Positions 20,412-29,322 of a DNA stretch of 64,000 nucleotides are shown here, piece after piece (the first letter of the stretch is position 1; the number at the start of each line of letters is the position of its first letter). The notes below the pieces were generated by a model, which saw nothing but the letters and a program-made list of their open reading frames with translations, did not search any database and was not told the DNA's origin. This DNA comes from Celerinatantimonas sp046054195 (GTDB lineage Bacteria; Pseudomonadota; Gammaproteobacteria; Enterobacterales; Celerinatantimonadaceae). The DNA is taken from assembly GCF_046054195.1 (NCBI RefSeq), contig NZ_JBEQCS010000002.1, positions 372,001 to 436,000 of the forward strand, read 5' to 3'. The position numbers and the translations under genes were made by a program.

Positions 20412-22141
20412 GAATACCTTTCTCGATTATTAGCGTTAACCACAATCAGCTCGTGAAACGAGTTGATACTGGCGTAAAGAGAGAAGAACTGGCTTAAAAT
20501 TGTGCCAAATAGATAAAGCTCGCCTTCGCTACCGAAAGCTTCCTGCTTAAGAACAATTTGTGAGCGAAGCCCCCGAATCGGCAACCCACGAAGCACTTTT
20601 TCAATAGGTTTAGATTCAATTGACTCAATCCCAGATAATCGTTGTTGCGCGATACGTTCAGCCTGACGATCAACCAATGCGCGAAAGTCATATGCTCGCA
20701 AGATTGAACACAATGCATCTTTTGATAGCAGCGACAGGTAGTTCAAAGACAAATTCGAGATAAGAGTCCACAACAAACTGCCATCTAAAACAGGCCGCAG
20801 TGGCTGAGTCGGTTCAGTTATATTGGAAAAACTTGCAAATGATGGTGATGAATCGGTTTGAACACACAGATCGCCAATTCCAAGCTCTAACGGCAATTGG
20901 CGATTGGTACAGGTCAGCTGCAGCGAGATAGCCTCGCTTAAATCCATGCATTCAATTTCATCACCTCGAACAAACGATAAGTAATAATCGAATCCATCAT
21001 TACGAATACTTTCTTTGACCCGTTGGCGATAATACAAAGCATGGCGATGTTCACTACGCTCAATTTCGTGCTGAAAACTCTCAAATGGCGTATACACGCG
21101 TTCTTGACCACGCACTCGACCAGTACTGGTGCCAGACCATCCTTCAACATGATCGATACTAAACACTTCATAATGAGCTGGATAACGGCTCGAAGGAACA
21201 ACTCGGTATTCCGCTTTTTTGCCATTAAGATCAATTGGATCAGCATCGTGCGGGAAAAGATTAATCGCAGGTGTGCAATACAGTTCAAAGCTCTCTTTGC
21301 GAACTCGAACATCGGTTGGAATCGTTTTACTAAAACAAAAACGTAAGACAAATTCACCAGAAAGAGGAACACCGATATGGCTGCTGATATCTTTAACGTC
21401 ACAAAATAGAAAAGCCTGAGGAAAGGTCAAATATTCCTGAAGAACACGATATCCTTCATAAACATTTTTTGGATAGGGCAGAATCCCTTCATCACTGCCA
21501 AAACCAACGGCACCTAACGCATTAGCTGGAATGTGGTAAACCTGTTCACCTTGAACGACCTCAATCCTTTCCAAGTAATGATTCAGCCACAGATACAGCA
21601 TTTGAGCACTGTAATTATCACCGCCAAGATAAAATCGCAGGTCATCCAGATGCATATCAAAGGTGCTTTGTTCACCGAGAATAGCCAGATTTACATCAAT
21701 TTGTGAGGCGTCCCGAGTATGATGAACACTGACATCGGTGCGCTCGAGCGGATAAATATCCACCCCTCGACAAGTTGAAAAGTGACAAACCGTATTGAGT
21801 ACAGCAAGTGAATCAATCTGTACACCTTCATCAATATGCTGTTTGGCACTAATCGCCTTTTCATTTGGACTAAAACGGCAAATAGTGAGGCTCGGTACTG
21901 GGCGCAAATAGTTCGGCCAGAGCATATTGATTACCGAATGGGTAAGCTCTGGAAATTCGTCATCGACCTTCTCACGCAATTTACCCGTAAGAAAAGCAAA
22001 ACCTTCTAGCAATCTCTCAACATCTGGGTCCGTATTGCGACCATTGAGAAATTTCGTCAGTTGCGGATGCAGTTCAGTAAAAACACTGCCCTGCTCTTTT
22101 AAGAAGGCTAGTTCCTCCCGGAAATATTTGTCTTGAGACAC
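20375..22141 (-). CDS. tssF: T6SS baseplate protein TssF (VasA)
   Basis: TssF is the large baseplate wedge subunit. The 588-residue product begins with the conserved YFREELAFLKEQGSVF motif and DPDVERLLEGFAFLTGKLREKVDDEFPEL, characteristic of this family. Its start codon overlaps the last base of the tssE stop, and its end overlaps tssG. Confidence 0.95.
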   Translation of the reverse strand: MSQDKYFREELAFLKEQGSVFTELHPQLTKFLNGRNTDPDVERLLEGFAFLTGKLREKVDDEFPELTHSVINMLWPNYLRPVPSLTICRFSPNEKAISAKQHIDEGVQIDSLAVLNTVCHFSTCRGVDIYPLERTDVSVHHTRDASQIDVNLAILGEQSTFDMHLDDLRFYLGGDNYSAQMLYLWLNHYLERIEVVQGEQVYHIPANALGAVGFGSDEGILPYPKNVYEGYRVLQEYLTFPQAFLFCDVKDISSHIGVPLSGEFVLRFCFSKTIPTDVRVRKESFELYCTPAINLFPHDADPIDLNGKKAEYRVVPSSRYPAHYEVFSIDHVEGWSGTSTGRVRGQERVYTPFESFQHEIERSEHRHALYYRQRVKESIRNDGFDYYLSFVRGDEIECMDLSEAISLQLTCTNRQLPLELGIGDLCVQTDSSPSFASFSNITEPTQPLRPVLDGSLLWTLISNLSLNYLSLLSKDALCSILRAYDFRALVDRQAERIAQQRLSGIESIESKPIEKVLRGLPIRGLRSQIVLKQEAFGSEGELYLFGTILSQFFSLYASINSFHELIVVNANNRERYSWGAQTGQQPLI

Positions 22142-22578
22142 TATAAAACCTTATATTTTCGGCTATTTTCGAGGACTAATTCGATCTGCACACTATGATG
22201 CAAAGCACCACGATTCACGTTGGCTGTCACATGAAAACGAAGATCAATTGGCCGGTCTGGGTCGGAGTGAACCTGCACATCCAAGTTGCAAAGACGCGGC
22301 TCGTAATGCTCCAAGGCCCGGCGAATCGCCAAGCGTAAATGCATTGATAAGTCGGAGCTTTCTAGCATCGCATCATTAAAGTCAATTAAACCAAGTTCAG
22401 GCGCACTAAGTGACTCACCCATACGGGTGTTCAATATATTCGCTACATTGTGTTTAATTGATTCGAGCACATCTTGAACGCTGGGTCCCTGAGTAATAGA
22501 GCGACTCACAGAGTCAGCTTCTAATCGTTCAAAGAAACTGACCCCATAAGCGCTCTCTTCAAGCGCTACATAACCCAT
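22141..22578 (-). CDS. tssE: T6SS baseplate protein TssE (gp25-like)
   Basis: This is a 145-residue gp25/lysozyme-like baseplate protein. It has the conserved pattern SIKHNVANILNTRMGESLSAPELGL and a terminal beta segment. It lies 3 bases downstream of tssC and is coupled to tssF by a one-base overlap. Confidence 0.93.
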   Translation of the reverse strand: MGYVALEESAYGVSFFERLEADSVSRSITQGPSVQDVLESIKHNVANILNTRMGESLSAPELGLIDFNDAMLESSDLSMHLRLAIRRALEHYEPRLCNLDVQVHSDPDRPIDLRFHVTANVNRGALHHSVQIELVLENSRKYKVL

Positions 22579-22581
22579 GAA

Positions 22582-24057
22582 TTACGCCTGATCTAATCGG
22601 CCAACTAATGAAAGCTCAAAGTTTGCACCCATATATTTAAAGTGCGGCCGCACAGCCAGCGAAACTTGATACCAACCTGGATCGCCTTCAACATCCATCA
22701 CTTCAATTTTGGCTGCACGTAATGGACGACGGCTACGTACATCTGCGGGTGGATTTTCTTGATCGGCAATATATTGTTTAAGCCAAGTATTGAGTTCACG
22801 TTCAAGATCCTGACGTTCTTTCCAAGCACCGATCTGTTCGCGTTGGAGTACTTTAATGTAGTGCGCCAAGCGGTTGATGATCATCATATAAGGCAGCTGA
22901 GTTCCCAGTTTATAGTTGGTTTCAGCTTCTTTACCTTCTTTGGTATTCGGGAAGATTTTTGGTTTCTGAACGGAATTAGCAGAGAAGAAAGCGGCATTAT
23001 CACTGCCTTTGCGCATGGTCAGAGCAATGAAGCCTTCTTCAGCGAGTTCAAATTCTTTACGGTCAGTAATTAACACTTCGGTTGGAATTTTAGCCTGCAA
23101 TTCACCCATTGATTCGAACAGATGAACAGGTAAATCTTCCACTGCACCGCCGCTTTGCGGGCCGATAATGTTTGGACACCAGCGATATTTCGCGAAACTA
23201 TCAGTCATTCGCGTAGCCAGTGCAAAAGCGGTATTCCCCCACAAATAGTGCTCATGAGATGCACTTACGTTTTCTTGATAATTAAAGCTGCGAGCCGGAT
23301 TTTCGATTGGGTCATAAGGTGTACGCAGTAAAAATCGTGGAGCAGTTAAGCCTAAATAACGGGCATCTTCAGACTCTCTAAGCGACCGCCATTTAGTATA
23401 TTTAGGACTTTCAAAAGTAGATTTCAGATCTTTGATATTTGGTAGTTCTTGGAATGAATCAATACCAAAAAACTCAGGCCCAACACTTGAAACAAACGGA
23501 GCATGTGCCATTGCGCCAACAGCACCGACATATTGCAATAGTTTCATGTCAGGAGTTGATGGAGAAAAAGAGTAGTTCCCTATCAATGCACCAATTGGCT
23601 CACCACCAAATTGACCATAACCTGAAGAATAGACGTGTTTATAAAACCCAGATTGAACTGTTTCTGGTGCAAATTCAAAATCATCAAGCAACTCTTCTTT
23701 GGTTGCATGCAAGACTTCGATTTTGTTGTTTTCACGAAAATCAGTGCGGTCAACCAGTAACTTCAGACCACGCCATGATGATTCAATCTGTTGAACTTTG
23801 TCATCATGAAGAATTTCATCCATCTGTGAACCGATTTTTTTATCCAGTTCAACCAGCATCTTATCAACTAATGCTTTATTAACTGGCTCCGCACTTTGAT
23901 CACTTTCTAGAAGCTGGCTGATAAATGCTGCGACACCCTTTTTGGCAACATCATACCCATCATCACTCGGAGTCATCCGAGTTTGAGCCATAACCTCATC
24001 AAGTAGTCCAACACTACTTTGCGACTGCTCAACTGCAGCCTGTTCTTGAGTTGACAT
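22582..24057 (-). CDS. tssC: T6SS sheath large subunit TssC (VipB)
   Basis: TssC polymerises with TssB into the contractile sheath. The 491-residue product carries the family signature stretches ESSWRGLKLLVDRTDF and EPIGALIGNYSFSPSTPDM and a conserved C-terminal region. Length is normal. It lies 41 bases downstream of tssB. Confidence 0.97.
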   Translation of the reverse strand: MSTQEQAAVEQSQSSVGLLDEVMAQTRMTPSDDGYDVAKKGVAAFISQLLESDQSAEPVNKALVDKMLVELDKKIGSQMDEILHDDKVQQIESSWRGLKLLVDRTDFRENNKIEVLHATKEELLDDFEFAPETVQSGFYKHVYSSGYGQFGGEPIGALIGNYSFSPSTPDMKLLQYVGAVGAMAHAPFVSSVGPEFFGIDSFQELPNIKDLKSTFESPKYTKWRSLRESEDARYLGLTAPRFLLRTPYDPIENPARSFNYQENVSASHEHYLWGNTAFALATRMTDSFAKYRWCPNIIGPQSGGAVEDLPVHLFESMGELQAKIPTEVLITDRKEFELAEEGFIALTMRKGSDNAAFFSANSVQKPKIFPNTKEGKEAETNYKLGTQLPYMMIINRLAHYIKVLQREQIGAWKERQDLERELNTWLKQYIADQENPPADVRSRRPLRAAKIEVMDVEGDPGWYQVSLAVRPHFKYMGANFELSLVGRLDQA

Positions 24058-24098
24058 AATTGTCCCTTACGTCCCTAGAATTTTAAAAAATTGACTGA

Positions 24099-24605
24099 CT
24101 AGTTATCTGAGTTCTCTTCGCTTGAAACCAGCTCTAACTCGGCTAGTAATTTTTCGCGCGATTCTTTAGATTCAAGTAACGACTGCAACTGCTTACGAAA
24201 CTCAGGGATATTGCCAAGTGGGCCTTTAAGAGCCACAAGAGCTTCACGTAACTCAATCAATTTTTTAAGTTCTGGAACTTGATTGGCAATAGAATCGGGG
24301 GAAAAATCAGCGAGAGATTTAAATGACAACGAAACAGCCATATCTTGGTCTGGTTCATCAGTCAGTCGATTGGGAACGGATGTTGTTAATTCCAGTTCAC
24401 TATCACGCATTACTGCTTCAAAGTTATTTTTGTCAATTGATACAGCTTTACGATCTTCAATCGGTGTCTCTTCGGCATGCCCTTTAAAATCTCCTACGAC
24501 AAGAGTCTTAAATGGCAATTCGATTTCCGCCTGAGCATCACCAACAGCGGGAACATACTTGATATTAATGCGCTCCTTGGGAGCCACACTTCCTTCTTTA
24601 GACAT
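24099..24605 (-). CDS. tssB: T6SS sheath small subunit TssB (VipA)
   Basis: This is the first gene of the T6SS operon: a 168-residue sheath subunit with the conserved start (KERINIKYVPAVGDAQAEIELPFK in two adjoining parts) and RLTDEPD motif. CGGAGAAATT sits directly before the ATG as a good ribosome binding site. The promoter must lie in the AT-rich region above 24605. I see no convincing sigma-54 box there, so a sigma-70 promoter is more likely, with TATAAA-like elements near 24660. Confidence 0.96.
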   Translation of the reverse strand: MSKEGSVAPKERINIKYVPAVGDAQAEIELPFKTLVVGDFKGHAEETPIEDRKAVSIDKNNFEAVMRDSELELTTSVPNRLTDEPDQDMAVSLSFKSLADFSPDSIANQVPELKKLIELREALVALKGPLGNIPEFRKQLQSLLESKESREKLLAELELVSSEENSDN

Positions 24606-25923
24606 AATTTCTCCGATATATCAACAGACTAATGAATCCCAGCCACATGTTATGTTTTATAGTTATCAGGACTAACTTTATGATTGGATTCCAAGCAAAA
24701 TGGCATAAAAGTATTAGTAAATTTGAAGCAGATAATGAATCCTCTTCAACATATTTAATACAAATATAAAAACCACTTCAGCTAAAAAACACTGCCTATA
24801 AATTTTATAAAATAGATACTGACATAAATATTATGTTCTTTTCAACATCAATATCACTAATAGTTGTGGCTGACAATTAATCCACTAAAAGATAACAATG
24901 TCAATATTGAATTATATAAATATTACACCAAGTTAACCAATAGCTAAGCAGATAGCTAAGTATGCTAGCACTGAAACTAATAAAGAACTCATTATTTTTT
25001 ATGGCTTTTTTAAAGGTCTGTTCTGATTCGTTAGGACTATGAGAAATCAGTGGTAATCACTAGGCTTATAAAGAATTCAACTAATTGATTTGTGAGATAT
25101 TCCCCATTGTAATATTAGTTAAAATGAATATATAGCATTACAGACGAACAATTTTTAAACAAATTTATGGTTTTTTAACATATATATTAAATGATTTATT
25201 AATATATATATTATTATCTAAAAATGATTAACCGATACCTATATAAGTTGAAAATTTCAACTTATAAATTAAAACTCAATTAGTTTATTTAAATTTAATT
25301 AAAATAAACCAACCATTATTAACAATAATATTTAAACAATGGTTAAATTAAAAATATGGATAGTTATTAAACTTAATAATAGCTGAGTCATAAGCTATCT
25401 AATAAAAATTTAATCATTTACGCAACATAATAGTAACAATGTATTATACACATACAAGCCAATCTCTCACAAATAGAATAATCCATATTTTTCATATAGT
25501 TATAAATAAATAATTCTTATTTAAACGCAATCTTCTTTAAACCTAAAAGATATCGAAATGGGATTACCCCCACCTAATAGTATTAGTGAAAAGGAATGAA
25601 CACTGGGTTCTACTCTCGTCGAAAAATCAGATACTGATAAAAGTGTAAGCTCAGTCAATATTTTGATGATTCGCTCAACTCAACCACTGCTAAGCCACTA
25701 ATGACAAACTACACTTTAAAAAGAACAATCCTATAAAATAAGTGAATGGATGCACTCAAATTAATGGAACTATCATTAGCGAAATTGCAAGAAAATAAAA
25801 AATAATGTCACTAAAAAATAGCCATAGAGAATTGGTAAAATCGACATTTAAACTAAAAAATAAATAAAAATCATAACGTTATGTTTATTTATTGGGAATT
25901 TAAAGCAGAAAACAATTATTGAT
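24606..25923. other. 1.3 kb gene-free AT-rich region with palindromes
   Basis: No convincing coding frame lies between tssB and the 25924 gene. The DNA is strikingly AT-rich compared with both neighbours. It holds several inverted repeats: a perfect 25-bp palindrome at 25242-25266 (arm TATAAGTTGAAA, one-base centre), GTTTATTT / AAATAAAC at 25283-25309, AACCATT / AATGGTT at 25311-25344, and ATAGCT / AGCTAT at 25379-25398. It must contain the promoters for tssB (minus strand) and the 25924 gene (plus strand). Composition like this often binds H-NS-type silencers, which is an inference here. Confidence 0.7.
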
Positions 25924-26562
25924 ATGGACAGTGCTTCGCAAACCACACCAGATGAACGACAGCTCTACCAGCAAGTTTGGTTTCTTGACCAGCAACTCAA
26001 CTGCTTGCCGTTCCTAAAAAATTTAAGCCCTGAGCGCATCTGTGCCTGTCAATACGAACACATGATTTTGAATATCTATCATCTTTCAAAGTTCTGGAGT
26101 AGCCGCTATCAAGCGGTCGAAAAATCCCTTGAGATCCCTTCATTTGCACTGATTAAATGGCATTTGAACGCCCTACAGGAAGAGATTGAGCACTTTGAGT
26201 CGTTTTATCTAACGTTCCAACAACCAGCTGTTCACACAACTGCGCTCACTGTTGAGGATTATTTAGGGTGCAGTTATGTCATTCATTTCTGGCAAAGCAA
26301 TGCCAAAAATGTACTCAGCGCTCTAGAGAGCGCACCTTTCTTGGCAAACCACACGTTTAGCTTTGAATATCTTAGAGCCATAGACAGCACGAAAGCCTCT
26401 GTGCAATGGCAAGAATGGCGAGAAATATTCTCAGATTGGAGTTATCAACGACATTTATGTCAGGTAAAGCTAACCCAAAGCGCTACGGATCAATTTAATA
26501 GACTTGTTGAATTTTTCGCGAAAAACCAACTTCCCAGTTCATCGCGAAGATGTATTAGCTAA
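25924..26562 (+). CDS. Unknown protein, possibly heme-oxygenase-like fold
   Basis: I do not firmly recognise this 212-residue soluble protein. It is rich in aromatic residues, His and Gln and appears all-helical. An N-terminal helix contains His residues (ACQYEHMILNIYHLSKFW, His about 42 and 49). A later segment GCSYVIHFWQSNAKNVLSAL (about 118-137), followed by FEYLRAID and W-x-x-W-x-x-I-F, resembles in spacing the distal helix and following region of bacterial heme oxygenases. The usual G-S-T-L-G-G pattern is missing. A heme-oxygenase-like or other four-helix fold is therefore only a suggestion. The ribosome binding site is weak. Its end overlaps the convergent LacI-type gene by 8 bases. It stands alone beside the AT-rich region, which may indicate transfer. 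Confidence 0.6.
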   Translation: MDSASQTTPDERQLYQQVWFLDQQLNCLPFLKNLSPERICACQYEHMILNIYHLSKFWSSRYQAVEKSLEIPSFALIKWHLNALQEEIEHFESFYLTFQQPAVHTTALTVEDYLGCSYVIHFWQSNAKNVLSALESAPFLANHTFSFEYLRAIDSTKASVQWQEWREIFSDWSYQRHLCQVKLTQSATDQFNRLVEFFAKNQLPSSSRRCIS

Positions 26563-27505
26563 ATTTGCTCACAGACTGTCGAATCACGAGCCGACCACGT
26601 AACAACGCGTTTTCGTGGTGCGTTTGTTTGTGCAGAATTTGAGCAAGTTTATCCAAAGCCGCATCGAATAACTCTGCAAGAGGATAATGAATACACGTTA
26701 AAGGAGGGGATAGTTGCACAGCTAAAGGAGAGTCTTCCAAACTCATGAGTGACACTTCGCCAGGTACCGCTATGTTAAATTCCCGTAGTAGCCGAATCGC
26801 AACAGCAGCATCGCCATCACGACGCACCAGCAGCGCGCTAAACGGCAAATAACGGTTTAACAGCTCTAACAAAGAATGTTCACTACCATGTTGACCATGA
26901 ATGACGAGTTCTCGGTTAAACGGCAATGACTGATTTTGCAGCGCTTGGCGATACCCCGTTAATAGCTCGTCACTGATTTGAGCTTCATCATCATCTAACC
27001 AAATAGCCACTTGGCGATGACCTTGACTGAGTAAATAACGCAGTGCGCTTTCACAGGCGAAAGTATAATCATAACGAATCGCTTGCTCACCAATACCAAT
27101 GACTATCGTTCGCGGCCCGAGCATCTGCTGCGGACACGCCCCTAACACAATCGTTGCGACTGGATTGAGCTGACTAAAACGGTCTAATTGCTGTGAGAGT
27201 TCATCCGACTGACTGGCAAAACCAAGCACTAACTCCAAGCCCATGGCTTGAATGGCCCGAGTAAACTGAGGTAAATAAGCGGATAACTGACTCGCATCAG
27301 CATCACGAACTAGCACCGCAACCTGATTAGAATGTTCTCGAGCCAGGCTTTGAGCAAAAATATTTGGCCGATAATTGAGTGATTCTACTGCTTTTAGAAC
27401 CGCCTCACGACTTTCCTCACGAACGCCTCGACTACCGGTTAAAACCCGCGAGACGGTCGCTTTGGATACTTTCGCCAAACGAGAAACATCGGTAATTGTA
27501 GCCAT
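26555..27505 (-). CDS. LacI-family repressor of the cellobiose PTS operon
   Basis: This 316-residue regulator has the N-terminal LacI helix-turn-helix (TDVSRLAKVSKATVSRVL) and hinge (LNYRPNIFAQSLA), and a periplasmic-binding-protein-like effector domain. It resembles AscG/GalR-type regulators. It lies downstream of the PTS genes in the same direction, 94 bases after the IIA gene, with GGAG upstream of its ATG. A perfect operator of the LacI/AscG type (TGGAAACCGGTTTCCA, 31063-31078) sits before the operon, so it most likely represses these genes until a phosphorylated beta-glucoside releases it. That pairing is inference. Confidence 0.85.
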   Translation of the reverse strand: MATITDVSRLAKVSKATVSRVLTGSRGVREESREAVLKAVESLNYRPNIFAQSLAREHSNQVAVLVRDADASQLSAYLPQFTRAIQAMGLELVLGFASQSDELSQQLDRFSQLNPVATIVLGACPQQMLGPRTIVIGIGEQAIRYDYTFACESALRYLLSQGHRQVAIWLDDDEAQISDELLTGYRQALQNQSLPFNRELVIHGQHGSEHSLLELLNRYLPFSALLVRRDGDAAVAIRLLREFNIAVPGEVSLMSLEDSPLAVQLSPPLTCIHYPLAELFDAALDKLAQILHKQTHHENALLRGRLVIRQSVSKFS

Positions 27506-27599
27506 CGTCGATTTACTCCTTCTATGGTTCAGTCATCATAGCATAAGTTCTTTTGACCATGGTTAGCCAATACCGTAATCACCCTCTAACTTTTCACTT

Positions 27600-27911
27600 T
27601 TAGCGCTCATCCATCTTTTTATACAGTGCAATTAATTCAACGATCAACTCACCAGCGAGCATCGCCGTCATGATATGATCCTGAGCATGCACCATAATCA
27701 GTGTCATCGGAACTTTGCCCTCGCCCTGATCATCACCAATCAGCTGAGTTTGAACTTTGTGCGCCTCGCTAATAAATGATTGAGCCTGTTTGACGCATTC
27801 TTGAGCCTTACCAAAATCGCCACTTTTAGCGCATTTAAGCCCTTCATAATACAAACTGCGAGCTTGGCCTGCGTTGACAATAATGCCCATTACAACCTGT
27901 TCTAAATCCAT
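27600..27911 (-). CDS. PTS lactose/cellobiose-type IIA component
   Basis: This 103-residue three-helix IIA protein passes phosphate from HPr to the IIB component. The family pattern around the phosphorylated His is visible (MTLIMVHAQDHIMTAML, His about 76-80). It overlaps the end of the 6-phospho-beta-glucosidase gene by one base (TAATG). Together with the IIC and IIB genes upstream it completes one cellobiose/chitobiose-class PTS transporter. Confidence 0.92.
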   Translation of the reverse strand: MDLEQVVMGIIVNAGQARSLYYEGLKCAKSGDFGKAQECVKQAQSFISEAHKVQTQLIGDDQGEGKVPMTLIMVHAQDHIMTAMLAGELIVELIALYKKMDER

Positions 27912-29308
27912 TAGTTATCTCCACTGTCAAAGCCATTGTCTCTAGCGACTTGCGCAATCCAATTGCCACTTTTTTTAATCGTGCGCTGTTGGGTTTTTAA
28001 ATCTAACGCCACAAAACCGTAGCGATTTTTATACGCATTTGCCCATGACCAGCAGTCAATAAAGGTCCACAGATGATAGCCCCGACAGTTTGCCCCCTCC
28101 GTCATCGCTTTATTAACCCAGATCAGATGGTTACGAATAAACTCAATTCGATAATCGTCTTGTACTTGTCCGTTGACGATAAACCGCTGTTCATCTTCGA
28201 CCCCCATTCCATTTTCAGAAATGTAACAGGGAATATTGCCGTAGTTTTCTTTAAGATTAAGAAGAATGTCGTAAACCCCTTTTTCGTATATTTCCCAACC
28301 TCGATAACGATTCATCTTACGCACTGGCATCTCATAAGGTTCAAAAAACCATTCAGGCAGCATTGGGCCATCGGGGTTAATCGCATTAAGACGGGCTTTC
28401 ACTCGCCGCGGCTGATAATAATTCACGCCAAGCATATCGACCTTGCCCAAGCGAAGTAATTCACTATCACCAGGCTCTGTTTTCGGAGCAACATTATAAT
28501 CAGCCATGAGCTGTACTAACTCTTGTGGATATTGACCAAGAACAGCGGGGTCTAAAAAGCTTCGATTAAACAAAAGATCGGCCATTCGCGCGGCTTTTTC
28601 ATCACTTGGGTGCGATGAACGCGGATACGATGGCGTTAGATTTAACACAATGCCAATCTGCCCATGCTCATGACTATGATGGTATGCACTGACGGCTTTA
28701 GCATGAGCCAGCATCGTATGATAGGCCACCTGAACAGCGCGTTTAAAATCAACCACATTTGGGTAATGGGCATCATACAAATAGCCCTGCTCAACAGGGA
28801 CAATCGGCTCATTAAACGTAAACCAGTAGCGAACATCCTTACCAAATAGATCAAAGCAAGTTTTGGTATATTCAACATATGCATCAACGACTTCTCGGTT
28901 TTCCCATCCTCCTTTTTCTTGCATCACTAATGGCATATCAAAGTGAAACAGGCAGATAAATGGTTCGATGCCAGCATTTTTTAGCTCCTGAATCATATTG
29001 GTGTAGAACTCAACCGCTTTTGGGTTAACAGCGCCCACGCCATCAGGAATCAACCTTGCCCACGAAATCGAGGTTCGAAAACTATTATGGCCAAGTTGTT
29101 TCATTAACTGGATATCGCTTTTATAGTTCTGATAAAAAGTCGATGTATCTGCAGGCCCTACTCCATCGAAAAAGCGCCACGGTTGTTGCTCAAACCAATG
29201 ATCCCAAATCGTCGGGGCTTTGCCTTCGGCTAAACTGGCACCTTCACTTTGCGCAGCAGAAGATGCACTTCCCCACCAAAAATCATTCGGAAACTTATAG
29301 AAACTCAT
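27911..29308 (-). CDS. 6-phospho-beta-glucosidase, GH1
   Basis: This enzyme hydrolyses phosphorylated beta-glucosides, such as cellobiose-6-phosphate, after PTS uptake. It is a 465-residue GH1 protein with N-terminal signature FPNDFWWGSASSAAQSEGA, the acid/base Glu in TFNEP (about 167) and the nucleophile Glu in YISENG (about 365). The C-terminal KKSGNWIAQVARDNGF includes the S-x-x-W phosphate-contact region typical of 6-phospho enzymes. It lies between the IIC and IIA genes. AscB and BglA are close relatives and I cannot choose between the symbols. Confidence 0.93.
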   Translation of the reverse strand: MSFYKFPNDFWWGSASSAAQSEGASLAEGKAPTIWDHWFEQQPWRFFDGVGPADTSTFYQNYKSDIQLMKQLGHNSFRTSISWARLIPDGVGAVNPKAVEFYTNMIQELKNAGIEPFICLFHFDMPLVMQEKGGWENREVVDAYVEYTKTCFDLFGKDVRYWFTFNEPIVPVEQGYLYDAHYPNVVDFKRAVQVAYHTMLAHAKAVSAYHHSHEHGQIGIVLNLTPSYPRSSHPSDEKAARMADLLFNRSFLDPAVLGQYPQELVQLMADYNVAPKTEPGDSELLRLGKVDMLGVNYYQPRRVKARLNAINPDGPMLPEWFFEPYEMPVRKMNRYRGWEIYEKGVYDILLNLKENYGNIPCYISENGMGVEDEQRFIVNGQVQDDYRIEFIRNHLIWVNKAMTEGANCRGYHLWTFIDCWSWANAYKNRYGFVALDLKTQQRTIKKSGNWIAQVARDNGFDSGDN

Positions 29309-29322
29309 AATGACTCCTTTTA

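Noticed and set aside
24606..24720. A sigma-54 promoter in front of tssB for VasH control
   Set aside because: No TGGCA-N7-TGCA-like element at proper spacing was found on the minus strand; known VasH control is mainly of hcp operons.
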